Assembly (NCBI GenBank): GCA_905250075.1
Contig: CAJNOP010000026.1
Span: 1,472,419 to 1,536,418, forward strand
Reading direction: 5' to 3'
Length of the DNA: 64,000 nucleotides
Source of the DNA: Rotaria sp. Silwood1
Taxonomy: Eukaryota > Rotifera > Eurotatoria > Philodinida > Philodinidae
The notes under the pieces were generated by a model. That model was not told the DNA's origin. It made no database searches and was given only the letters and a program-made list of their open reading frames with translations. Position 1 is the first letter of the stretch. The number at the start of each line of letters is the position of its first letter. Below, in pieces: positions 39,501 to 48,940 of the stretch. Made by a program: the position numbers and the translations under genes.

Positions 39501-41534
39501 AAAAAAAATATTTCAAATATCTTATAGAAAAATTTTATACTTAAATAAAAAGAAAATCCTACGTTTGTATAACATCATTATATCGTCGAATAAGATTATT
39601 ACGCATAATATTAATAGTTTTTGATGTATGACTATAAGATAATTGATTTAATTCTTGAAGAAAATAGATTGGTGCTTCTTTATAAACTCGTATATCTGTT
39701 CTTATACTATTTTCAAGTGGCCACAAAGAACGAGCTGTATAATAAATTTGAATATCATAATGCCATGGTAAAACAAGATGAACTTCAATTTCATCTAAAG
39801 TAATAAGTTTTAGAATAAGAAAATGATATAAAATAAAAAAATAGACCTTTTTGTATTTGAACACGTCGAATCGTATAACCTTCACGTAAACGTAAAGAAA
39901 GAACATTTTCTAATGATGTTTGAAGAACAGTTTGATTAACTAATTTACATGATATGGGTAAACATATTGCATTTAATTTACTAAAATAAAGAAAAATAAA
40001 ATTTAATTCAATCATTTAATATGAATCATCTTACCTATTTCGATTATTATCATCATTAATACTATATGATCCATTTGATATTCGTTTTGATAATGATAAA
40101 TTATGTTCACCAACAGCTTTATGAAAACCTAAATTAAAGAAAACAAAGAATCTCTATTTATTGAAATAGAAAAAAAAAACTTATTTGAATTTTACCCCAT
40201 GATAAAAGTTCATTTTGAAATTCATTTATTCTTTTACAAACATTTAATAATTCATATTCACGAGAAGATAAACGTGTTAATAATGTTAATTCATCACAAC
40301 TAATATTATCAACATCAAAATATATAAATGAACCAAATGTTGATAGACTAATAAATTTTAATAATTCTTCATTTGGTACATGTCCTAGACTAGCTATAGG
40401 TGCATTTAAAACTTTATTATTTGTTGATTGTTGTTGATTATTATTTGAACCAATTTGAACAAATGAACAACTTATTATACGTGCTCGAATTTGTCTCATA
40501 ACAACTTCAAATGCTGATAAATTTGGTACATCAAGTATACCATCGGTTATAATAACTAATGCTGGTATTGATTCTTCAGGCATTAATTGTAAAGCTGTTA
40601 TACCATAACTAAGCATATTTATAATAGCACATGATGATTCACTATTTGAATAAATTGTATTTAGCTAGAGAAGAAAAATAAAATAAAAATATTAAATTTT
40701 GTTTTATTTTGTTTTTTTAGTAAATGATAAAAATTTTACATGTGAATTGATATTATCATCGGAATCCATTGTAGACGATATTGACTGTTTATTAAATGTT
40801 TGATTAATACTCATGACATTATGTAGAAGTTCAGTAGCTTCTTTTAAATTATTTATTATGTCATGACAAACATTTTTTAATGTTGACCATGTTAATCGAT
40901 ATCCTTTTTGTTTAATAGAAAAAAAAGTACAAAACAAAATATTATTTTCTAGATTTTTGTTTTTTGTTTTTTCTCTCTTTACCATGAATCAATACTTGAT
41001 GACTTGGTGTACGATGTAATGGAAAATAGACATAAACAGATATATCTATTTCAGGTTGAAATTTTAAATCACAACCTGGTAATGTAAATGTTTGAGCAAG
41101 AGAAAACAAAAGTATACATAGACAATTTGTTAATGATTCTAAATAGATATGACCACCATCAATAGATACTGACGCACATGAATCAGTCATATCAAGAATG
41201 AATGCAAATTTATAACGTGTTGTAAAATAAGAAAAACGTGTTGAACTAGTGCAAAGAATGTTTGATGATGGTGGTATTGGTGTACCATTATCGTCTACGG
41301 CCGAGACAAGGACAATTTCATCCGATGATTGTGTCTTAAAAAAAACGAAATTTTTCATATATAAGTATATTTATTTAATTAACTAACAATTTCCTCTGAT
41401 GTTGGAATGCGCACTAGATTTGATGGAGATGCAGCAATCTGTTGAAACTGCCAAAGAGCTCGAGTATTTCGTGAAACTCGATAATTTCGACGAAGAAATG
41501 CATATACCTGACTGGCATGCGTTGGTGTCGGCAT
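15579..41534 (-). CDS. SZT2: SZT2, KICSTOR complex scaffold subunit
   Basis: One gene of about 55 short exons over 26 kb. My approximate exon sum is 10.4 kb, about 3,480 residues, close to the ~3,430 of human SZT2. SZT2 holds KICSTOR together and brings GATOR1 to the lysosome, restraining mTORC1 when amino acids are low. The N-terminus is diagnostic: MPTPTHASQVYAFLRRNYRVS (start 41534), CDLKFQPEIDISVY, SHQVLIHG, LSYGITALQLMPEESIPALV, IITDGILDVPNL, ISCSFVQIG, GHVPNEELLKFISLSTFGS. Later landmarks are ECFNTLVSFYFVKYLQERSL (about 34.4 kb), a Ser-rich and His-rich low-complexity exon (about 32.86-32.21 kb, with alternating His-Pro and His-Ser pairs), PPEKLIEDMRDSLDYAF (30.6 kb), and a C-terminal exon ending HYLVRKEFFTD with TGA at 15581-15579. 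Frames remain consistent at junctions I checked (37.40/34.45, 33.50/32.86 and 32.21/30.63 kb). Long introns lie at about 16.4-17.87, 19.93-21.3, 28.2-29.2, 30.64-32.2 and 34.45-37.4 kb. The C-terminal third is assigned by exon continuity, not by motifs I recognise. Confidence 0.88.
28913..29039. repeat. Near-perfect palindromic hairpin in an SZT2 intron
   Basis: A 127-bp inverted repeat with arms of about 60 bp that differ at about one position and a ~6-bp centre (CACCGT). The left arm starts ATGCTCTTCGCCGAAAAC and the right arm ends GTTTTCGGCGAAGAGCAT. It is much more GC-rich than its surroundings. Both strands read the same peptide in part because the element is its own reverse complement. 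The near identity of the arms suggests a recent insertion or gene conversion. It could be a MITE. A TA dinucleotide lies near both ends, but a duplication is not certain. Confidence 0.88.
35405..35468 (-). ncRNA. mir-1175: miR-1175 precursor hairpin
   Basis: The minus strand folds into a short-loop hairpin. Its 3' arm (35427-35406) begins TGAGATTCAACTCCTCC, which is the start of miR-1175-3p as I remember it from arthropods and other protostomes. The 5' arm begins AAGTGGAGCAGTT, close to the known miR-1175 5p strand (AAGTGGAGTAGT). The arms pair over about 20 positions with internal mismatches, and the loop region is about 15 nt. It lies on the same strand as SZT2, inside its 2.9-kb intron, about 950 bp downstream of the miR-750 hairpin. 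Those two miRNAs are neighbours in other protostomes. Processing could be from the SZT2 transcript or from its own promoter. Expression cannot be judged from sequence. Confidence 0.87.
36376..36453 (-). ncRNA. mir-750: miR-750 precursor hairpin
   Basis: On the minus strand the 3' arm (36406-36383) begins CCAGATCTATATTCTTCC and ends AGCTCA. This matches miR-750-3p as I remember it (CCAGATCTAACTCTTCC then AGCTCA) with identical seed CAGATCT. The 5' arm starts near TATGAGCTGGAAGATGG and pairs with it, giving a 78-nt hairpin with a loop of about 15 nt. The stem ends pair as ATTG...TACAAT. It is co-oriented with SZT2 and upstream of the miR-1175 hairpin in the direction of transcription. The two families are protostome-specific and commonly clustered, so each supports the other. 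Confidence 0.87.
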
Positions 41535-41956
41535 ATAAATCTTAAATAATATAAAAATAGACAAACATATGACGCACTTTTTAACACTTCATAATTTTCA
41601 TATTATAAAGATACAGAAAAAAGGCACAGATTCATTTATTTATCTGACATCCGCTACATCAAACCAATATGATGAGTCTTTGCTCCGTATTTTACTCGTA
41701 TTGATACAAGACTATGTAAACCATCTGTAGGTGTCGGTAGTCGTCAGTGGATTAATACTCTTCTCTTTCGACTACGACAAGAAAAACATATGAGCAATGG
41801 TTCCACCAGATTTGATTTTTTCCTGTAACGCATCTTTCTACTAAAAGAAAACCGACCTAGATAAAAATCCATAGTGAAAAATGATTAACATTTTTGCTTC
41901 AAGAAAAAAGAAAAATCAATCTTTATAACAAGAAAACATCTATAATATTCATTAAA

Positions 41957-42368
41957 CAAGAGTCAACAATAGTTCAGTTGGAAATCCAAATTTCTTTGTA
42001 GGCCTTTATTCTATATATTTATTTTTTTTTGTTTGAGGAGCATGTCAAAATTCAGGGCATGATAAGACTTTTTTCTTAAAATACTTACATTTCATCCCGA
42101 GAAAAGTGATGAGAAGTTCAATAACTGAAAAAACTCGAAAAAGGTATTTAGAAAAAGGTAGATTTTCGAGATTTTTTTAAAAATTCTTTTGATTTATTGA
42201 AATTCTCATCACTTTTCTCGAGTTGAAATGTAAGAATTTGAAGAAAAAAGTCCTGTCATGCTCTAAATTTTGACAGATTTTTTTTCAAACAAATAAATAT
42301 AAAATAAATATATAGAATGAAGGTCTACAGAGAAGTTTGGATTACTGAATGAGCTATAATTGACTCTT
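41957..42368. repeat. Foldback element just upstream of SZT2
   Basis: About 410 bp with arms of roughly 180-200 bp. The left end reads AAGAGTCAACAATAGTTCAG and the right end, reverse-complemented, reads AAAGAGTCAATTATAGCTCA. Further in, both arms share CATTCTATATATTTATT-like and CATCACTTTTCTCGAG-like blocks. Arm divergence is higher than in the 28913 hairpin, so it is older. There is no coding content. It lies about 420 bp upstream of the SZT2 start codon. Its sequence differs from the foldback at 7178-7718, so these are different families. Confidence 0.8.
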
Positions 42369-43635
42369 TTTTGGTGAATACCTTCCGCAAACGTCATGTT
42401 ATAGGACTAAAAATCTCATACGATTTGCATGTGTCTGGATCAAAATCGATTTTGAGGAAGAGTAGGGATAGTCTCAAATGTTCGAATCCTTTTTGGACTA
42501 CTTGTATATAAAAGAGTAATGCAAAAGTTCCTATACAAATGTCGGTTCATTATATAATTGGCAAAAGCATGTATAGATAAACTCAAAAGTACTTGTACAG
42601 AATTTAGGTCGAAAGCTCTTTCTAACTGCATGTTTAGAAAAAGTTCTCTTATATCTTATCTTTCAGTAGGAGTTGTGATTGCTTTCAGTTTCTTTCATGA
42701 GTTGGTGTTTATCTTTCTTGTATTAGACTACCGTCTGTATACTCGAATAAATCATGTAGAAAATACTGGAATTCTTTGAGATAATATTAAGATAACTCAT
42801 CTTCGGATCTTTGACGATTTTAAGATTGATGTTGGTATTATTTTGCTTGTTGTTCGACTTTGTCATTGCTAATTATGAGCTCCGACATATTCGTAGAGCG
42901 GATATCTCGAGTCATTGGTAGCCATCATTTCATCTAGTTTTATCAAAAAGGGCGTCATTCGAATCTTGAAAACGTTTATTGGCTTTCCATCATTTTCATA
43001 TTCTTCAGTTTTGACCTTATTTGTTACATCATTGTTTGCTAAATTGTTGATTGCATCATCTAATGTGATATCGTATGGTTTTCTATTAACTTTGCAGAGA
43101 ATTGAACGGCATATCTAACGGGAAAAAGAGCAGCACCAGACTAACCATAGCATTGAACAGCATGAAAAATACTGAATGTTTTTTTTCATTTTCACTACTT
43201 TGTGCTGTTATAATAAAACATGTGCGTCCTCCGCTATTCGATGCTACTCCATTAGCATGAGTTTATTCATTGGTATTTTAAAAATGTTACTTACTCATCA
43301 TTTGTCTATATTATGTTTCATTATCTTTTCTATATATATCACAATATACAACACATAAGCAGTCGTTCTCGACAACAATACTTTAATAAATACTTTGGTT
43401 TTCTCTTTCTTACTGTTTTAACTCAATATTAACTGTATTGCAATTATTTTTATCGGTTAGTTTATTATTTTCATTTCACTAAAAATTTTGTATTATAATT
43501 TAGAATAAACTAATCCATGAATAAGCTAAAGATCAAAAAGTCTTTTAGGTCTTTTATTTGCATTGGCACATATTTTTATATTCATGTTTTTTTCTAATTT
43601 AAAATGTAAAAGACCACAAACATAAAATGAATTCA
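42369..43635. other. Spacer, no supported gene
   Basis: About 1.3 kb. Short open frames on both strands (for example 42558-42779 and 42915-43118, plus) have no recognisable domain and no supporting splice context. No repeat structure is evident until the tandem array begins near 43.64 kb. Confidence 0.45.
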
Positions 43636-45330
43636 ATATTACATGGCAAGTGAATCATTTTCAAGACAATAGTTGTATTCATCTATTTTACTTACTTTGA
43701 GACAAATGTTGAAAGTTTGTTATTTAGTCTGGGACTAACTGCCAGATAAATATTTCTCACTATAATAATGTCTAACTATTCACTGAAGTCTTAGTAAAGC
43801 TGACAAATTGGTTATTTAATAAGAGGTCACAAATTTATTGAACAATAATCAGCATAAGTTGGAGCATATATCTTGTTTATTTCGTAGTTACAGTTGACAG
43901 TTTGATTATACGTTTGGTAATCACAAGTAAAATGAATGTTTATTACGATAGATTTATCCACTAGTGTAGTTCTTTTTTAAAGGAAGTTTTTAAACGAATC
44001 AGATGATCAAGAAACACGTCAAAAATGAATATTTTTTAACATAAGTCAATTCACATATATAATTCATTTCGTAACAAAGAAACTAAACGTACTCAAGAAT
44101 ACAAGATCATATACAAAATGAATATTTCTAATCAAAATTGTATTCATTTACGTTGCTCGCTTCTCAACATTGACTATTTTTTTGTCATCTGGTTGAAATT
44201 TCAATGATATTTTAACGGTCACAACGACAAGTAAAATGGTTTCATGGATTAATTTTGTATATCCATGAATACTAATGTTGAGTTGACCATATCTCAGAAG
44301 AACATGCAACAAATGAATAATTGTAACCATCGCTTTGTTCAACAATTTTTCTAACTTTGCAGCAGAAATTCTATTTTATGAATTGATTGAAGAAATTAAT
44401 AGGCAATTAAATGATATTAATCATAGTTTTATTTATCAATGGTTTTTATCGAGAATCAAAGTTTCGAAATAGTTATTAGATTTAAGATCTTTTAGTAAAT
44501 GAATAATTTTAACGAACATTCCGTTCTATAGCGTCATTTATTTGAATGATAAAATATCATATTTGTCAATTAATCGAGAATCACATAAAATATGAATAAT
44601 CATAACGCAAGTTTTGTTTCTTGTTCACATTTACAGTGACGCGAAAGTTATACGTCATTCCATCGATTGAAGATAGTATGGCAAATGAATAATAATTTTC
44701 CAATCTTTACAATGATTTCATTGATGAATTTTATTTTCTGTTGAATACAAGTTATCCTTTGATTAGCTTATTGTAGATCACACGCTAAGCGAAAAATAAT
44801 CAAAATAGTTTCATTCATATTTTACATTGATTTTGAAAGCGAATATCCAATTGAAATAGTATACATACAGAACATAGTTGATGAAAAACTAATTACCAAT
44901 AGATTCGTCCATCTATTTTGTGGATTTCACAGGAAAAGTTTCTAATTAGATATTTAAAGAGTTAATATGGTAAAAGAGTAACATGAATCACAATTATATT
45001 CAACTATTTCATTCTACTGTGACCAAATGTGCTCCAGATGAGTTGCTATATTGAAAATCGAGTGTCAATTGAATAAACTGAACGACATTTGCCAAAATTT
45101 TGTTCATCTATTTGGATTACTTTACATCAACAAGGTTGCGTAAGTTAATTGAACAAATATCATATGCAATATATGAATTGCCATTACATTTATGACATGG
45201 TCGACCACCAAGATTATTTTCAATTATTTCATTCATCTCAAGGCAAAATAGTTTGCATTGATTTCCTATGGAAAGTTTACATAGAACGAGATTACTGATA
45301 ACAAGAATTTTGTTCATTTATTTGACTATT
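43636..45330. repeat. Degenerate ~94-bp tandem repeat array
   Basis: A motif resembling (G/C)(C/A)AAATGAATAATTTT followed about 25 bp later by TTCAT-rich sequence recurs at near-constant spacing. Occurrences I located start near 43646, 43741, 43836, 43924, 44022, 44114, 44308, 44405, 44494, 44588, 44681, 44787, 44880, 44976 and 45066, with weaker copies to about 45300. Steps are mostly 91-96 bp, with one double step. Units are strongly diverged and clear only when lined up. About 18 units fit. No open frame is conserved across units, so this looks like an old satellite-like array and not a coding repeat. Confidence 0.65.
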
Positions 45331-45383
45331 GAATAGGCAAGATCTTAGATTAGTCACTTGATCAGAAATCTTATATAAAACGA

Positions 45384-46004
45384 TTAACTCTTAGGTGGTT
45401 GTTTTCGAGAGAAGATTGCACCTGTTGCTTCGTCCTCTAGATATTGCTGTCGCTGTTGGATTCCAGCATAAGTTGACTTTTCTTCAACATAAATAAGTTG
45501 ACTCCAAACAATTCGATCACTTTGTTCTGTATGCAGTTCAATCGTCCATGGTTTAGCTAATTGTTTCAATTCATGATTAAATTGATGGATAATGTATTTC
45601 AAACGTGTTAAATCATGTTCAACAAAATTTTCTGTTTCTTTTAAATGAATTAATTCTTGTGAAAATCTCTTGAAATCATTACTTAATTTAACTCGTTTCG
45701 AATTTAATAATTGAGCAACTTGTTGACGTGTATGTTCCGCTACTAGATTTACTTTTTCAGTCATCATTTTTTGCCATTGGTCAATTTGTTCAAAAAGTGG
45801 CCCATATAAATCATCCTTTTGTATTGCTGTATTAATTTTATCTTGAAATTCGTTACGATATTCAATAAGTACATCCATTTCATCAGATAAGGTACTCCGA
45901 TGACTTTTGAAATCTTTCGTACAAAAATAAACTCCACATCCGGTGCAATAGCTGGTTCCAAGTTCTTTTTGACACACCGAGCATCGATTTATTGTTTTTG
46001 TCAT
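45384..46004 (-). CDS. B-box-like zinc-binding coiled-coil protein
   Basis: About 206 residues from MTKTINRCSVCQKELGTSYC (ATG at 46004-46002, preceded by an AG that could be a splice or trans-splice acceptor). The N-terminus has a compact Cys/His cluster: CSVC, CTGC, FC and HR, resembling a B-box zinc finger. A long helical stretch follows (PLFEQIDQWQKMMTEKVNLV, AEHTRQQVAQLLNSKRVKL, HLKETENFVEHDLTRLKYII), then a short tail ending RKQPPKS. Proteins of this build, often followed by NHL repeats, are in my memory abundant in bdelloid rotifers. This copy lacks NHL repeats. It probably acts as a protein-protein adaptor, but its partner and function are unknown. The stop codon is at the 45384 end. 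Confidence 0.72.
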   Translation of the reverse strand: MTKTINRCSVCQKELGTSYCTGCGVYFCTKDFKSHRSTLSDEMDVLIEYRNEFQDKINTAIQKDDLYGPLFEQIDQWQKMMTEKVNLVAEHTRQQVAQLLNSKRVKLSNDFKRFSQELIHLKETENFVEHDLTRLKYIIHQFNHELKQLAKPWTIELHTEQSDRIVWSQLIYVEEKSTYAGIQQRQQYLEDEATGAIFSRKQPPKS

Positions 46005-47526
46005 GACTAAAAACATTACAAATACGGTGTTATTCACACTATGAATAACAGTTCAAAATAAAAAAAGCTTTAAAAGACGTTATTACAAAGATAAAATAAG
46101 AAATTGTACTCTACTAATCAATAAACAGATCATTGCCGTATATATCGGTTTATAAAACTATATCAGTTGGATTTATTACTTAGCTATGATCGTTTTATTT
46201 CATAATGATTTACAAAATACGATCATAAGTGAATATTTTTCATATTATTGAAAACTAAAATTAAACGTTCTCAACTTGATTAACAACATCTTTTAACGAC
46301 TCACTAGTATGCATACATAGTTCTTACCTATTTTGATAGTTCGAAGATAAATTTGTTGTACGTTTGTTTTGACTTGCTAAGGCAAAGAAAAACGAACAAT
46401 AGATTCACTTTTCTTTTTATAATAGAATCAACAAGAGAAAACAAAGAAATTTAATTTCAACTTTTTTTTTTCTTTCACAATCCTTACTTTGATGATAGAG
46501 TGCCGAATATGACACTTTTTTGGTTGCATACTATGGTAACACATATCTCTCCAAATCAACAACAACATATAAGTGATAACTTAGAAATATAATATGACAA
46601 CATTATGATCTAAGATTACTAGCAGCCAATCATTCAAATAGAAACCTTCAATTAAATCAATACAATTCAGGGCTGGCCCGACTGGGAGTTGTGACAACCC
46701 CCCCCCCCCCCAATAATCGAAAATTTTTGTTTTTCTTCAGCGAAAACGAAATTTTTTTCTTAAGTTCTATTAGAAAAAAATTTTATTCGTATTACAAAAA
46801 TCCGAAATAACCCCCGAAAAAATCGCGACAACCCCCCCAATGTTTGCTGCCTCGGGCCAGCCCTGATACAGTTACTTACTATCGTTCGATCTAAAAAAAA
46901 ATAACATGAAGCGAATCAAAATATGAAAAAGCACGTATAGTTGAATGGATGTGAATAAACATTGGTTCACTTTAAGATTGATGTACTGAATTAAGAATTA
47001 ATTGCAGAGCAATATATTTTTTTTTGTGTGTCGGTTTTTTTATTTTCAATTTTCATTGCTCATTATACAGAAAGAAGCAGAAGACATTCATATTGTTCGA
47101 TTGCTATCTGTTTCATCGTTATGAAATTATGTATTTCTTTTATACGAATGAAAATTATGTCGATGTCTTCGTTCTTTTGTTGTAGCAATATCTTGTAGAT
47201 TTAAAAAATTCAAATGCAGACGATTCTATTGTAACAGTTGTTAAGACAGGACTGTACTGCAGTTTTAATGTATACATTGATATTATAATTTGTAGTTTCT
47301 TGTCTTATGTTACTTCATACGTCTTAAGCTTCTTCTAAATTTGATTGACTTGAGTTAACACGGATTTCATTCTTGTTGGTTGAAAGATAACTTCTGCGAC
47401 AACAATATGCATATCAACATTGATCGTTTACAAATTTCGAATAAATCTTATTTAAATATTCCTAAAACAAACATAGGAAAAGAAGAATTATCAATCATAA
47501 CATTACTTCAGCGTCTTGTTTTGCTT
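46005..47526. other. Spacer containing a hAT-type MITE
   Basis: About 1.5 kb between the B-box-like gene and a B-box-like remnant. The only structured element I see is the 198-bp MITE at 46668-46865. The rest is AT-rich with no open frame worth supporting. Confidence 0.5.
46668..46865. mobile_element. Non-autonomous hAT-type MITE
   Basis: A 198-bp element with terminal inverted repeats: it starts CAGGGCTGGCCCGA and ends TCGGGCCAGCCCTG. It is flanked by an 8-bp direct repeat, ATACAATT on the left (46660-46667) and ATACAGTT on the right (46866-46873), one mismatch. An 8-bp target duplication and CAGGG-type ends are hallmarks of the hAT superfamily. The inside carries two poly-C tracts (about 46699-46711 and 46830-46838) and T-rich sequence, and no transposase, so it would depend on an enzyme encoded elsewhere. 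Confidence 0.85.
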
Positions 47527-47772
47527 TTAATGTCTTTCTAGCAAGTCATTGTAATAAGTTTTGAAGCATTCTTTGATTTCTGCAGTTGACTTTGAAACCT
47601 TCTGTCGAACCAGGTCTTGTTTTGTTTGAAACAATAATTCGAATGAATGATATTGTTGCGAAAGTTGAGCTATATTGTGCAGTAATACAATGATATGATT
47701 ATGCATACAATTAGCACATAATGGCATTGAACAAAGTTTAGACTCGACAATTGTTCCTTGTGTTGTTTCCAT
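47527..47772 (-). pseudogene. Possible B-box-like gene remnant or short paralogue
   Basis: An 81-codon open frame that starts METTQGTIVESKLC, contains CSMPLCANCMHNH (a partial Cys/His cluster like the second half of a B-box) and continues as a helical segment ending YYNDLLERH. The order, zinc cluster then helix, matches the neighbouring gene at 45384-46004, which is on the same strand. It is much shorter and lacks the first cysteine pair, so it may be a decayed tandem relative or one exon of a longer gene. No upstream exon is convincing. Confidence 0.35.
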
Positions 47773-48940
47773 GTAGTTCCTTCTTTTAAATGCTACAATA
47801 GAAAAATTTCTATTGATGTAAAATTATTTTTATTTATGTGAATCAAGAAAAAAAAAAGCATCCTGTAAAAAATAAGGAAGTCTATCAATTCTGTTCTTTC
47901 CGTTCTATGTTATTTAGAAGGATAATCTTAACTATGCTTCACATACATTGTGTCATTCTTAGTATATTTTTACCTGTCTTCTCATTTGATTTTTTTTTCA
48001 TTTAAATATTGACATAATCTTTCCATGATTGTAAGAATATCAAGTAAAATTTATTTATTTATGTATGTCATCATTAAAAAGATTTTGATCTCTTAGAAAT
48101 GTTATATTACTTCACTTGTCGTTTAATAGTCATCAAATCTAATAGTTTTGTCAATTTATGAACATTGTTCGAGCTTCTCAATTTTATTCAACTATGAGTA
48201 GTGTTCTGTTTCAACCTTTCTAATACATTCATAGATTAAAGAGTTGTCAAAAACCATACTCTATGCAGAGATTTATTACACATTGAAGGTGAAATATTAA
48301 CTTCAAGAAGACTCAAATGACATTGAATTATTCATAACTATGATGATATATTTGAATATCACTCGCTTGCATGATGATATTAATTATGGAATGATAAATT
48401 GAACTTTGGTCATTTAGAAGAACGTATCATCGTGACTTGATAGAACATTGTCAATAAATCTGAGTTTCGAAAGATAGGTTTTTTAATTCTGAAAAATTGT
48501 CCTTTTGAGACGCTATCTGTTAGAGAAGAAAAGTTCATCGGAAGAATAAAAAAATATAGTATCGATTGGGTATCGACACTTTAGCATCACGTTTGAATAA
48601 GTATTCTGTGATTTTTCGTTGTTGAGATTATCGTAACATAAAACGATTTAGTTATCTTGGGTAAAATATGGAGGTAGAATGTGTACGCGAAGGACTACAT
48701 AAATGCTGTGTGCGTTAAAAATTAAAATTTTGAAGATCTTTATGTTAACTATAAAAGAAAGACGTTCTTTATTTCTTATTTTTTCTCAGAGAAGAAACGA
48801 TGATTCATATGTCACTGAAATGAGCTAATCGTATTATTCTTTTTTGTCACTGTGTGTTAAATACTTGTTCTTTGTACAATCTCTTGTTGATCGATATCCA
48901 GTTTTTTATTTAAATTTATTAATATTCTTATTGTAAAGTC
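47773..48940. other. Spacer / upstream region of a plus-strand gene
   Basis: About 1.2 kb of AT-rich DNA between divergently oriented genes. No recognisable exon, RNA or repeat. Confidence 0.45.

Noticed and set aside
42440-42520. GTTCGAATCC-like word suggesting a tRNA T-loop
   Set aside because: No acceptor stem, anticodon arm or D-arm could be found around it.
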